In this document: in pieces, positions 48,401-61,255 of the stretch
Layout of the letters: every line of letters starts with the position of its first letter
How positions within the stretch are numbered: the stretch's first letter is position 1
Source of the DNA: Saururus chinensis
Taxonomy: Eukaryota; Streptophyta; Magnoliopsida; Piperales; Saururaceae
NCBI GenBank assembly: GCA_035235625.1
Contig: CP141140.1
Coordinates: 46,061,351 to 46,125,350 of the forward strand
Reading direction: 5' to 3'
Length of the DNA stretch: 64,000 nt
Program-made: the position numbers and the translations under genes
Notes under the pieces: model-generated
What the model saw: the letters and a program-made list of their open reading frames with translations, nothing else
What the model was told of the DNA's origin: nothing
The model's database searches: none

Positions 48401-50730
48401 TCCTCAAAGCGGGCCTTCCACCTATCAGTATCCAATAATGGAGTTGACTCCAACAAGGAATTTACATCATTAATCATAACATCATCATCAAAGTTAAAAT
48501 AAGAAAGACATGCTTCAAGAGGGTAAGAAAATGAATAAATAGTAGACATGTCATCAACAAGACTTTCTAAAAGATTCACTTCATGCACATCCTCATCATC
48601 ATCTCCTGGTTGCCTGCAAATATTAAAAATGTTCAGTTCTAAAGTCATATTTCCAAAAGAAAGCTTCATAACACCATTTTTACAATTAATAAGAGCATTA
48701 GAAGTAGCAAGAAATGGGCGGCCTAATATGACAGGAATTTGAGTACAAGCATTCAAAACTGGTTGTGTGTCCAAAACAATAAAATCAACAGGAAAGTAAA
48801 ACTTTTCTACTTGTACTAGCACATCCTCAACAATTCCTCTTGGTGTTTTAATTGAGCGATCTGCAAGTTGAAGTGTAATGCTTGTGGGCTTCAATTCACC
48901 AAGTCCCAATTGTTCATAAACAGAATAAGGTAAGAGATTAACACTTGCCCCAAGATCAAGTAAAGCTTTTTCAACTCTATAATTCACAATTATACAAGAT
49001 ATGGTTGGACAACCAGGATCCTTATATTTGGGTGGGGTGTTGTGTTGCAGAATTGCACTTACTTGTTCTGTCAAAAATGCCTTCTTTTGTACATTTAGCT
49101 TACGCTTAATTGTACAAAGATCTTTCAAAAATTTAGCATAAGATGGAATTTGTTTAATGGCATCTAAGAGAGGAATGTTAATCTTCACTTGTTTGAAAGT
49201 TTCAAGAATGTCACCATTTGGCACCAATTTAGAAGAAGATTGTAACCTTTGAGGAAAAGGAGGAGGAATTGGAGCAACACAATCAAAGTTGCCAAGTTCA
49301 TCACCATGTTTAGAATTCAAAGACTCCTTAGGTTCAACAACCTTCATTGGAATGTCTTTGTTAATAACTTTTCCACTTCTTAAAGTGGTGATGGACTTAG
49401 CATGCTCTTCTTGTGAACTTGAAGAATTTAAATTTTTAATTACAAATTGACCTTTAGGATTTGGTTGAGGTTGAGAAGGAAACTTCCCTTTTTCTTGAGT
49501 GCTCAAAGCTGTGGTCAATTAAGTGATAAAAGTCTTCAAGTCATTGATGGCTTACATTGTTTGGTTGTTGATTGTTGCTTGACTTTGTATGAATGTTTGC
49601 AATGTGTCTTCAGAAGTCTTCTTATGTGGTGGAACATAATTTAAGGAAGAAGGGGGTACCTGCACATTAGACTCATTTATCCAACTAAAGTTGTGATGAT
49701 TTCTCCAATTAGGAGTGTAAGTTTCAGAATAAGGAGAAGAAAATGGCCTTTTGTAGGTATTCATAGCATTTGCTTGAGTATGCAACACCTCTTGAAAAGC
49801 AGGGATTGTTGGACAATCCTGTGTTTGGTGTCCATCACTCTCACATATACTACAAATATCTTGTGCTTTTTGAGAAGCTTTAGACATGTTTTCCCTATTA
49901 ATTTTCATAGCCTCAACTTTTCTAGTTAAACTTGTAATTTTTGCTTTTACATCATCCTCTTCTTTAAGAAGGTACAAGCCCCCCTTAGTTGCCCCATTAG
50001 ATTTGGTTTTATTACTACTTTCAAATTCATTAGAATCTTCCCATGATTGAGCATTTTCAGCTAACACATCAAAATAGTCTCATGCTTCCTCAGGTTCTTT
50101 ACTCAAAAACTCTCCATTACACATCATTTCAACAAATTGCCTCCTCATTTGAGAAGATAAGCCATTATAAAAGAAACTAATTGTACGCCATGTTTCATAT
50201 CCATGATGTGGGCACAACAACAAAAGTTCTTTAAATCTCTCCCAACATTGAAAGAAAGTCTCATTTTCTTTTTGTGAAAAATTCATAATATTCTTTCGAA
50301 GTGTATTAGTTTTATGGATGGGGAAAAACTTTTTCAAAAATTCTCTTTGCATTTCTTGCCATGATCCAATGGATCTTGGCTTCAAAGAATTCAACCAATT
50401 TTTTGCATTTTCCTTTAAAGAAAAATGAAAGAGTTTTAATCTAATAGCATCATTTGAAACATTTTAGTTTGGCAAAGTTGCACAAACCTCTTCAAACTTT
50501 TTTAAATGCAAATATGGGCTTTCTAAATCTAGGCCATGAAATTTGAGTAGTAATTGAATTACACCCGGCTTGAGTTCAAAACCGCCTACATTAGTTGGAA
50601 AAATCATGCAAGAAGGAGAACTTGATCTAGTTGGTTGCAAATAATCATGCAAGGTTTTAACTTCAATATTTTGTGCATTATTATCCCCATTATTACTTCT
50701 TAGTTCCTCATTAGTTCTTAGATCCTCCAT
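45452..50730 (-). pseudogene. gag-pol polyprotein of the Athila-like element, broken
   Basis: One frame from a likely ATG at 50730 encodes gag (retrotransposon gag domain, WERFKELLLLCPHHG), then a CX2CX4HX4C zinc knuckle (near 49845-49886). An aspartic protease follows (DLGAS, about 48943-48957), then reverse transcriptase with FIDD in place of YxDD (near 47600), RNase H (CDASD near 47170; [10 protein letters not shown]), an H2C2 zinc site (CHSEACGGH...CKTC) and the integrase core ([22 protein letters not shown]). Stops lie at 50464, 50080, 49552, 49519 and 47440. The first four fit C-to-T changes on either strand; the last fits G-to-T. A one-base indel near 46562 shifts the frame before the integrase zinc site. 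It ends at 45452. A normal product would copy and insert the element. Confidence 0.93.
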
Positions 50731-51157
50731 TGTATCAAAATAAAGATAATTTTCAAAAGATTTGTTCACTTTTTTCAATCGTCTTAATTATCACGCACCC
50801 ATGTGAACATGCAACAACAATTTTTTTTTTAATAACAAACGAAAGTAAAAGTGCAAAAATTAAATGACAAAATATTAAAAAGTTAGAGGGTTAGAAGTTA
50901 ATAGACAAAAATTAAAATTACAAAAATAAGGCCAAAGGCACTATCAAGGTACACATTTGATCCCAAAAAATTTTCGGTAGTAACGTGGGTAGTGCCTCCG
51001 GTCTAAAAAAAAAGAAAAATTACAATATTTAAATACTAAAAGTAAATGACATAAAGTAAATGACTGAATTTAAAGAGTTAGTGTGCAAAAATAAAAGTTA
51101 GAGAATTAGTAAAGTTAGAGTGAGTTTTTCGTAACGGATTCTTGTCACACGTTGCAA
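50731..51157 (-). other. 5' leader of the Athila-like element
   Basis: The untranslated leader between primer site and gag, A-rich on the plus strand. No ORF. Confidence 0.6.
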
Positions 51158-51175
51158 TCCCCGGCAACGGCGCCA
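51158..51175 (-). other. Primer-binding site, tRNA-Asp
   Basis: On the plus strand this is TCCCCGGCAACGGCGCCA, the 3' end of plant tRNA-Asp, with no mismatch that I can see. Five bases separate it from the 5' LTR. Confidence 0.88.
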
Positions 51176-51180
51176 ATTTG

Positions 51181-52365
51181 TGTTACGTCCAAACTAAGAC
51201 TATGAAGGAGTCTAGTTCAGATTTTTTTTTTACTTGTCAACTATAGTAAACAAGGTCGATCCACAGGGAAAGCCTTGTGTGACACAGAAAACTATTACGA
51301 AGAGAATAGAGAAAGAAAGTGGAATAGATAATAAGAGACAATTCAAAGAAAAAATGCTAAGGCATCAAAAATCCACTTGCAATAAATCTCTAATGTATAC
51401 TTCATTCAAATGATAACTCAATGAAGATCAAATGAAAATTTATCTCAATCGGAAAATTTATCTTTTAAAGAACGTTGAAATAGAACAATAGTAATTGATT
51501 GTTTATTACAGGAAAGCATTAGGTATATAATCACAGGGAATTATAAGCATTCAACGTGCCTTTCGTCAATGCTGAATCAAATAATTGTATAGATTATAAA
51601 CTCTTTAAATATGAAACATCAATTTAAAATGATAAAGAACTTACTTGAATCAAAGTATCCATTAAACATCAAGTACAAGCTTCATTCCTAGCCTTAGCTT
51701 GAGAGATTTAGAAAGCCATTACAATAAAACTAAAAAAAAAAATATAAAATGAGAGAAAGAAATAGGAGAAGAAAGCTCTAAAGAGGAGAGAATGCCCCAT
51801 CTATCACGTCCACCCCTCTATTTATAAGAAAAGAAAGGGTTGCTTCAAAGGGTAAAATCAAATCATATCTTCATATTTTATCCTAATTGATTGCCTGATT
51901 CGACCCCTATATCTTCAGAATTTGGAATTTCTTCCTGAAAGAACACTTGTAGCCACAGAAGTCTTCTTTCCATTGCCACTAGAATCGTATCAATCCAAAT
52001 TATACATAAAAAGATATGATCGAAATACTAAGGCTGTGCCAATCTATCCGAATCAACTTCTTTCATAATTTAGTTCTATTCATACAAATCTCAAATCAAA
52101 TGGGTCCACAAGGTTGTGTTCGACTATTCCATGCATGTTAGACCATTATGAGCCCATTCTTGACTTTTAAATAGCTTTAGGTAGTTGGGCTTAATTTCCT
52201 CTTCCAGTTGTATCTTGTTGAAGCCTGTTTAAACATGTAAACTCAATTAAGGTCCAACTAACTTATTCAAAATATAAATAGCCCAAATCAGCAATGAATT
52301 AACACAAAATAGGATTACAAATAGAAATTTGAAAACATTTTATTAAACATTATTTCAGTGCATCA
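51181..52365 (-). repeat. 5' LTR of the Athila-like element (1185 bp)
   Basis: Pairs with 42826-44011. A TATA-like ATAAATAG on the minus strand near 51825 (ctatttata) is a candidate promoter. Confidence 0.95.
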
Positions 52366-53662
52366 CAAGTGACTTTGGACAACTTTTTGGAGATGAGGAG
52401 CTGAGTTCAAACCAGAGCATATAAAAAGAAAGAAGACTTAAACGAGGAAAGAATTGGGCATAAATAAAAGCTTATAATTGGAAAGGTTAAACATAGCAAT
52501 AAGTTCTTATCTTGGGTTGGAATTGGGTACTTAAACAAGGAAAGTGGTGTTGTCCAGAAATTTATTTAAAAATTACAACAGAGAATTTCAGAAGTGGAGG
52601 GACGAGAATACAACGAACCAAAGGAAAAATCCTTCAATACCATCCTCCTAAATTGATGAAAAAATACTTTGAAAGTGAGAGAATTGAAGTCCCAAGCTAG
52701 AGGAGCGAAGAAGAAGCAAGAAAAAAAATCACAGTCGCAGTTATTGTAGTAGTACTATTCACGAGCTGAAGGTTGAAGACAATGAACAGTAACCTGTAGT
52801 TACTGTTTATGGTACTATAGCAAACAATGTTGTTTTGAAATTTTTCCCTCTTTTTCACATCTTGTATGTCTCTTTTCATTTTTCTAATTGAAATTTTATT
52901 TCTTAGGTTAATGAGTAGCTAAACCTCTTTGCTAGGGCTTGGATGTAGCTTCATTAAATTGTGAAATTTTATGATTATGAGACTTGATTAATTTTTCTTA
53001 ATGGTGGATTTAATATTAATTGTTTCTACTTATTTAATTGATGAGATTGATTTGGATATGAGTTTAGTCATTCTTCTCTTATGATTTAAATTGGTTCTCA
53101 TTAGTTTCTCACTTGGTTTTGGCTTGTTTAATATTGAAATTAGGTATTAGTTGTGATTTGTAAATTGTGGATACAAGTAATGACTTGATTTTAATCTTTT
53201 GAAGTAAGGAGGAACAATGTTGTTTTTTATTATACACGAGAGCTTAATGATGATATTTTCCATAATAACAAAGATTGAATTCTAGAATATTATAAGATGA
53301 ATGTGAAAAAAAAGATTAATGATCATATTTATGAATTTCTATGATTTAATAAATGTGGATTCCTATGCCTTACTATTTTGTTTATTTGATAGTGTTTTAT
53401 TTATTTTGCATTGCTTTCTTATTCTTAGATTAAAGCTTTAGAATTTTCATTTGGATAGTTTAATTGCCTTTTAAATTCTTATTTGTTTTGTTAGTTACTT
53501 TAGTTAATTCATTCTATTTATATTTGTTAACTAGATTAGGTTTTTCTTAAGTTAGATTAAATTTGGTTTTCCGATTTTAAGTCTCTGCGGGATCGACACT
53601 CAACTTAGCTGCTTAACTACTATAGATTCATGCACTTGCGAATAAACAATTAAAATTTAACA

Positions 53663-54040
53663 AGTTTTTGGCACCGTTGTTGACTTGTAAAGGAAAACAA
53701 ATTTAATCTAAACTAAGTTTACCCTTCTACTAGTTTTAGCTTAGTGTGTAAAAAAAGAATAAAAATAAAAGAGAGAGAGGGAAAGGGGTGAAATCAAGGG
53801 GCATTAGAGAGAGGATTAGTCGTGTATGACCACGTGGCTACATGATCAAACACACCAGTTAGTTAAATTAGATTCAAATCCCTTAGAGAGTAGTGAAATT
53901 GAAACTGATCGTCCATTCACAATGTGAGATAATAATGCCGAAGCTAAACCCTTAGAGAGTTATTTTCACCGATCATAATTCATCACAATATTGTATATAA
54001 TTGCAATTCTTGCATCAATTAACATGTTATTACTTCTCAT
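53663..54040 (+). mobile_element. Primer site and internal remnant of family W
   Basis: After the LTR comes agttt and TGGCACCGTTGTTGACTT (53669-53686), a decayed form of the tRNA-Asp site TGGCGCCGTTGCCGGGGA. A-rich leader sequence follows to about 53800. No gag or pol is found; the element is cut here. Confidence 0.65.
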
Positions 54041-55247
54041 AATAATAGTGTAACATTCATAGCAATTTTTAATAAAAATACTCAAATCGACATATTGTTA
54101 GTGGACTTATCTATGTATCAACCAAGTCACTGATGACTATCGGTAACTCGTCAATGCATCAAACCCCCTTGCCAACAGAGGAATGAATAGGAAATTCATT
54201 CTTCATTGATGTCTTCATCAACATGTATACATCATTGTCAGTGACCCACCGTATGATACCAATGCACCATCAATTCATTGGCATGGTTTTATCTTCTCCT
54301 TCAAGCATCAGTAACATCATTGACATGTCATCAATTGCACCAATGAATGGGAAAGTTGCTTAATTTTATATTTTCATCGTAATGACTTTCTAGAATAAAA
54401 TCTAATCATGTAAACAAGTTGAATCAATTATCACCTATTACATAAAGAGAATAAAAAAGATGTTTATCAACTTAACACAAGATATCCAACAAGATTCATA
54501 ATCATCATGAACAACAAAGCAAATCATTCAACAAAGGCCAAATCCAAATTTAAAGCATATACTATTCTATCATCATCTATCAACACGAATTTCTTGCTCT
54601 AGCATTACAACTTATGGTTAGTAATCCAACATCTAATCAAACAACAAAGAGATCTCCACAAATTCAGTTCCTACGTCCTTTGGCTTGCCCTAACCGGTCA
54701 ATCTCCCCCAAAGTTGGACAGTCCGTACACTTTGGGTCAAAGATTCGTCAAAGGTATTTGAAAGGAAGTCTACAAACCAAATTTTGGTGTGTAACCAACT
54801 CCAAAAGCTATCTCAAACTGCTTCAATTGTAATTTTGCAAATGTTGATAGGTTGATTCTAGCATCACTGATGCATCGAACCCTATTGATAATAGAGATAC
54901 CGCTTAATCAACGAGTCTATCGACACATCAAACCTCATTGACAGAGGATTTATTGTTTCATCAGCAAGTTCATTAACATATCGAACCTCACCGACAGTAA
55001 AAGTATTGTTTCACCGACGAGTTCATCGACGTGTTGAAGACTAATCTATGTGTTAGTGAGTCACCAACAAGCCTCTCTAACTTTCAAAGTAAATAAAAAT
55101 TTTCCTATCCTCATACTTATCATCATTACTAATTTCTTAAGTAATTTACTCCATGGTATTATATTACTCCATGGTATTATAATTTAAAAGGTTCAAAATT
55201 TCTTTTTGGAAATTATTGGTGTGACAAATCCTTGATTTAATACCATT
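54041..55247. repeat. Unassigned DNA with a degenerate minisatellite
   Basis: 54855-55045 repeats a phrase of about 57 bp built on 'atcaacgagttcatcgacatatcgaacctc' variants roughly three times, and related phrases occur at 54117-54190. No gene is visible. The last 20 bases are a decayed family L primer site. Confidence 0.55.
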
Positions 55248-56717
55248 TGTAATGCCACAGGTCCACAGACACCTCAAATGCAAGGGCAAAACTCAACCTA
55301 GGTGTTAAAAATACCGTAATAAAATTATTTTCAAAACACTAGGATCATTATCTGGGTGCAAGAGCTATAACCATCCTATGACATTGGTTTCCAAAAGATA
55401 AAAAATAGTAATTTATTTTTTAAGATCAGGCCAACATCGCCTTGATGTTGGTTGCCTATATACTTATTACCTAACATCTCTAATGTTATTCTAGTAAGAT
55501 CAAATCTAAATGTAGTTCTACCTAGAAACTAAGGTCATTAGACAAGCATAACATCAGACATGAAATATTTTCAACTAAAGATGCACTTATATAACAAAGT
55601 CAACGTAGAAAAATAATTGCCTACAAATTAGACAAATCATTCGTTTATGGAATCGTATGAATCATTCATTTACTGAATCCAATGAATCATTCAAAGAATT
55701 GAATAAATTAGTTATTCGCAGAACTCAATAGATCGAATAAATTGATCATTTACATAATCTAATAAATTATTCACAAAATCAAATAAAACATTTATTTACA
55801 TAATGTCATCGATGCTGATGTGACATACACCTATGCTCGTGGGGCACTAGAATCAATATAAAAGAGATCTTCCTAAGATACCTCAATTCATGAGCGCGCT
55901 ATATGCCTCAATAGGGAGTATCAAGGAGTTATAACTCAGATTGTTCCTTGTTTTCCAACCAAGAACTACTCTCCAAATCAGAAAGTCCGAATACAATGAA
56001 TTTGAAGACTCTAAACCAATGAAGAACCAATCAAACGATCATAAGTCATTCAACATCTTTTTAAAACATGCATACAATGCATTCACTCATATTAAGAAAA
56101 TATGCATTTTAAATAGATATTCATATCAATGAGTATTCATCAAAGTCATAACGCTACTCCCTTGAGAATTTTTGGAGGCGGTGGACAAATCTCCCCTTTT
56201 TTGTGGCATTATCCCTTTGTGGGCTTTGTATTGACAAACAGAGTTTCCCCTTTCCCTCGGATAGATTTACAAACGTGATAGATAGAGTATTTTCTTATCC
56301 CAGGATGTTCCCCTATATAGGATGGTAGCACTAACGTCGGCCGGCTGATGCCAAGATGGCTACCGTCAATTTGACGCTAACGCTGATGCTTGCGTCAATT
56401 TTTCTATTTTTTTAATTCTTTAGATCTTAAATTCAATATCAGTTTTTGAAATTCAAACGGCCATAACTCACCCCGAACTCATATTTACATGTTCTTGATA
56501 ATGTTGGACTCGTATCAATGAGCCCCATGAAACAAGACGACATATAGGTTGGTTATTTCGTACTTTTTAAGTGGCCTATGATCCCATCGCGGGATTGATG
56601 CATTCTTGGGTTTGATACATTTATTTCTTTGAGCCCAATGAACACATAGAAGTTTTGCCACTTAATTCATACAAAGCCTCCTTCGAATTTAAAATATTTA
56701 ATCTAAACCTTAATGTT
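55248..56717 (-). repeat. LTR family L, copy L4
   Basis: It starts TGTAATGCCACAGG right after a primer-site-like ttgatttaatacca. It follows L3 through the 'gataaatcattca' and 'ggacaaatctcccc' modules. It is truncated about 40 bp before the expected end. Confidence 0.75.
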
Positions 56718-57097
56718 GATTGTTTTTGGAGCTAGGGTTTGACTTTAGCCTTTGGTGAAGGAAGAAAAAATGAGTGAGCAAAAGTCAGCCCCAATGGTAA
56801 ATGGGAGAGATGGGTTAGGTAACTTGGGTTTGCTTATTTCTATTTGGGGTTTTTGTCCCTTGAAAATTAGATAACATAGGGTCGGTCTATACTATTTTCT
56901 AAGGGTTCAATGGGAGTATATAATTAGTAGGCCAAATTAATTGGAGCAATTAATTTGACTGACCCAATAGGGGTCATTTAGTTAACCTATTTCATTTCCT
57001 AGCACAACCCAAGAAACATATATAAGAGGATGTATTAACAAAATTCCAAACTAAAGGGGGTCATCTGACTCTCATGCCCACAATGTTGGTCCATTTA
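56718..57097. other. Unassigned junction DNA
   Basis: Between copy L4 and segment C. I see no repeat or gene. Confidence 0.4.
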
Positions 57098-57368
57098 TGG
57101 AGCCTACTATAGTGAAGTACTAGATATGCAGTAAATTTCAAACAAAGTAGGTGATTACATTATTTGATGCATGTTTGAAAGCACCAAGTTAGTTGTTTGA
57201 ATAATTCATACTTGCAAGAATGCACACCCATTGTATGTAAAAAAATAAAAGAAATTAGAGATAATGCATGCATTGAAGAAAGGCCTCCCTTGCATGCTAT
57301 ATTTACAATCCATGCTTCCAAGATCATAATGAGAATAAATTACGTACATATTATTATAAGATGATGTA

Positions 57369-57480
57369 TAGCCAAAGCTACATCTCACTAAATTTGTAGG
57401 TCTCCAACCATCAAATCACGGTTTTGGCCATGATCGGATGGCCATGAAGCTAGAGCTGTAGTGAGCTGCAACTTTGGCTA
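57369..57480. mobile_element. Short MITE private to segment C
   Basis: TAGCCAAAGCTACATCTCACTA at the left and its imperfect inverse at the right (18 of 22 match), 112 bp in all, within a 360-bp stretch absent from A and B. Outer TA on both sides could be the target duplication. Confidence 0.6.
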
Positions 57481-57994
57481 GGTTTTCTTAATTATGAATA
57501 CTATACTCACCCGAATACACTCATAATACACAACTACAAGTCCAAATTCATAGATTGAATATTATGTCAAAGAATAGAGAAAATAATGGTGCTCAAAGAC
57601 TTTATGAAGTGTGCCTTCATATTTCAAACCAGTTTAGGAATACGTTTCTTTATTCAATGGTGTAAAAAATGCATAGATCAAAACATGTGCCACATAGAAA
57701 AAAATACAAAAATTTATTATCGAGAAGCATTTGAATGAATGGATGTACAAAAAATTCAAGAAATCATACTATGTAGGATCTCGTTTAATAAAGAATTTTT
57801 TATGGTAACAAGAAAATACGAATCCGAGTTTAAAAGTGAAAGATATAACATTGCAAAGTTAAAACCAACATAAAAATTATGACATGTGTCATATAAACAA
57901 CCAATATTTGGCTGACACGTGACAACCATCTACGAGAATCTCATAATAGGATGTCTATGTAAAGGGTTTTACTAAAATACACTCAAATAACATG

Positions 57995-58042
57995 CTCCAT
58001 CTATCCCACATTAATAGCTCCATTAATGTGGGATGGATGGAG
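57995..58042. mobile_element. Stowaway-like foldback remnant, copy C
   Basis: CTCCATCTATCCCACATTAAT pairs with ATTAATGTGGGATGGATGGAG around a short loop, at the same position as in A and B. Confidence 0.55.
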
Positions 58043-59766
58043 TATCAATTTAAACTTATATAAGGGGGCATTATAAAAAATACAAAGGTATTATAGAAAA
58101 TTTGGCAGAAATAATCTAAGTTACTCTTTGCGTTTTCTAAAATAGTACTCTAATAATTACATATATAGTAAACATATAGTGAGCTGTCGTCTTTAGATTT
58201 GGGGCTTGTTCTCATAAGCCTCCTGTGTTACCTGCAGTGACCACGGAGCCTCAGTTATAAATAGTAAAAAACATCGCTATTGATCTCTAGTTTTTCAAAA
58301 AGAGACACTCATATTTAAGTTCAAACTTTAAACTTAGAATATGGCTTCATGTGAATTGGGCTGAGTTTTAATATACAAAAGGCTAAACGTTTTTGGGTTC
58401 CATTTCTTTGCACATGGTTTCCACGTACGTGGCCCTCGTTACACCTGAGTTAATTCTTTCAGTTAGTTCGTTTCACGTGGAGGAAATCAAAATTTCCAAA
58501 GACATGATTCAATCTCCAGTAAGCCGAAAAGGATACGAACAAACAATTGTGGTCCTCATATATGTACGCTAGAACTCCCCCAATGGAATGGAAGAAAAAT
58601 CGTCAATAGTGACGCAACGAAAGCTGGAAATTGGCCATTCAATATCTGAACTGATCGTTGTTTCAACTGCCAAAATTGACGACTTAAATCCTTGGTCGCG
58701 ACATGTGACCCTTGTTAATCACTAAGAGTCCACTCCGACTCTCGGAGATACGTTTGTGCTGGCGGCAGCAAGACCAGGACCTGAGGCAGGTGGGGATAGG
58801 AGCTGCAGCGATTCACAGGAGGCACCTAAAATGTTAAGAATATTTTCATCTTTCAAAAAAATAATAAAAATTAAAATAATTCATATTTATAATATTATTA
58901 AAGTGAAAAAAGAAGTGAAGATTTTTGTCATGTAAGTCCTAAATTACCCCTAATACACCTAAATTATTATTTATGGAATCTGATTTATGAACTCGATAAA
59001 ATTGCTAAAGTTGAAGGCCAATTTACATAGAACAATAAGACTCTAAATCTCTAGAGTGCAGTACGTATATTCTGCACACGCATTTCCAATAGTAATTTTT
59101 AAAGCGTAAACTGCATGCCTAGTTTTTGCTTTTCATAAAGGTTAGAAAATATAAATATAATAGCCCTTTTATTAAAAAAAGAGTATAATATACATTTATT
59201 TTTGGAATCAACCCTACTATATATTTATGGCCACCTAAAATGACACCCAAGTAATTTGCAGGCCACCAAATTTTCAGTTCTTTTTTGTAAGTTTTGAAGA
59301 ATCAATATTTTTTTCTTCCCGGGGAACCCATTCTATGTGATCATATATTGTTGATACACAAGCTCTTTGGCCTGTTGTACCTGGTTCGTTATATTCACGC
59401 CAAAATGATTTAATTTACGTAGACATATCATCATTCTTATTATACTACTTTTATCCCTTTAAAATACTAGGTGGGAATATGCTTGAATCTTGATTATAAG
59501 GTTTAAATGGTAATTTAAGTATTTTATCATCTATTTGGCCTCATTTTAAGTTTGTGAATCGTCCACCATCCCTTGTCAGTACAGAAGTCAGTTTGTAACG
59601 CAGACACGGGATGATAACCTATATACCATCTTTGAAACAAAATTGCTAGAAGGACCTGAAAGAAAGAAAATTTTCTTTTATACTACAAATTACAAAAAAT
59701 CGAACATGATTCATAATAGCAATGGTAAGAGGAAGTTTAATTTGTAGGTAAAAGATAAGGGCTTGT

Positions 59767-60378
59767 TTGGAAGCTATTTATGCGGGAAAAGAAATGGCAT
59801 CCGTGAGGCCTTTTTCTTTTAGAAAATTAAATGAAAATGTACCTTTCTTGTATAAACTTTACGTACAAAAGGCGGAAAGGGGCCTTTATGTTTTTAAATA
59901 TTTTTCTTATGGCCTTTTTATTATAAAAAATAGGGTACTGAAGAGATTATTGGGTACATATAGCCTCATTCTTTATTTATATCCACTTAATTATTTACAA
60001 CCTATAATGCTATGCGTTCTTTTCTTTTGCACTATAACCAATCAAGTTAATTCGTCTAGCTCGAAAGTATGCCAAACAATAACTATGCTGAATGGTGGTG
60101 ACCCAAATATAGCAAAAGATGACAAGGATGGCCGTGGTAGGCCTCCAAGGATGACACAACCTCCTGCAACCAAGACATACACTGAGTCATGGTGGTCCGA
60201 GTCGGCCTCCGGCGCTTTCGCAACTCCCCTATTGGAATGGACACGGTCAATCTCTAACGATATCGGCCTAGAACGCAAGGGACCAGTCACAACTGTGGAT
60301 TATTTCTCATGTTCAATCGCATTTCTGGCCACCATGACGGTTTTACCTGCAGTGGCTAACTCGACCAGAAGAGCCTAA
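59767..60378 (+). other. 203-codon ORF, unrecognised, doubtful
   Basis: It begins in sequence that is plainly non-coding in segments A and B (9060-9135) and runs on into DNA found only in segment C. The translation has no domain I recognise. A hydrophobic run (about residues 58-90) and a WWSESASGAF stretch are the only notable parts. It may be chance, or may contain a captured gene fragment. Confidence 0.2.
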
Positions 60379-60533
60379 GTAAGCAAGAAGCAGTAGTGCA
60401 TAGGCAGAGGCAGCGACGTACTCAAGAGATAGGATTTGGAGAAGGGGAGACATTCCAAACCATACTTAGAGAGGCCAGAAAAGATCTGGACATGGCAGCC
60501 ACCTTTTTCATCGAGGCTGGAGAAGAAAGATGA
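60360..60533 (+). pseudogene. Protein-like 57-codon frame, possible gene fragment
   Basis: Overlapping the end of the previous ORF in another frame. It has no ATG at its start but a balanced, helical composition (RQRQRRTQEIGFGEGETFQT, then ILREARKDLDMAATFFIEAG). With the preceding ORF it could be the decayed end of one inserted gene fragment. No family is recognised. Confidence 0.25.
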
Positions 60534-61255
60534 AGTTGTTTAGTGGGAAATAAAAAAATATTTTATCTATCGGGTATTGTCAAGAAATTTGATTTAAGTT
60601 GGTAGGACAATGGAGTTACGTGGTAAATATGAATTTAACGTGGTCCATATAGCCGCATTCTTTAATGATTTCTGATTTGAGAGAACACGGTTCAGTTTGG
60701 GAGTGCAGGTTGATTAATTTCCTATCCCCGCCAATGAGACGCATGATTTTCATTATTCAGTTACCACACGCCGAATCGAATTGATTCATAACAGAGATCT
60801 TTCTTTGTCATCATCCAAGTGATTTTTTTCTTGAAAGGTAAGTGGACCATGTCATGTAGCTATGTAACTTATCAACCGAGGTTAAGTTGCCTAACCTCTC
60901 CTGATGAAGGGCAGCATTTTTCATGCCCTTGCTCTAACAACGAGCCAAAGTGTAACGAATATATATGGAGTATTTATTTTCAAGATTGACCGTGGATATG
61001 TTAGTGAACGTTAATACAAATATCACTTGTGTTAATGTGTATTTACGTGTATGCCATGGATCTTAAAAATGGATGCTCTCTATGCCTTTTTTATATGCTC
61101 GGCTCTATCATTCATTTTTTATGCTAGGCTCTTTATAAACAAGAAGCATGAAAAACCCCTTTTATGATAAAGATAGCTGCAGAACTAAGAAATCTGATTT
61201 ATTGGATAAAATTGACAGCTCATACCTGAAGCATACAAATCTCCTCACCCCAACC

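Larger units (their letters stand above)
42826..52365 (-). mobile_element. Complete Athila-like Ty3/gypsy retrotransposon (9540 bp)
   Basis: The termini are TGTTACG...GTGCATCA on both LTRs. It is flanked by a perfect 5-bp target duplication, caagt (42821-42825 and 52366-52370). In minus-strand order it has 5' LTR, tRNA-Asp primer site, gag, protease, reverse transcriptase, RNase H, integrase, about 1.4 kb non-coding with two purine tracts, and 3' LTR. The OTA group (Athila/Tat) is supported by the primer site, the DLGAS protease motif, [14 protein letters not shown] and the [12 protein letters not shown] integrase block. No envelope-like ORF is present. By hand the LTRs differ at about 44 sites plus 2 indels (about 3.7%). 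The coding frame is broken at six places, so it is inactive by itself. Confidence 0.95.
42527..53662 (+). repeat. Athila/Tat-type LTR, family W, copy 2, split by a nested element
   Basis: The two halves (42527-42825 and 52366-53662) together align with 18462-19816. The left tip is tgatatgcataa and the right tip aatttaaca. After removing the nested element and one target copy it is about 1.59 kb. The sense is plus, from the primer site that follows it. Confidence 0.75.
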
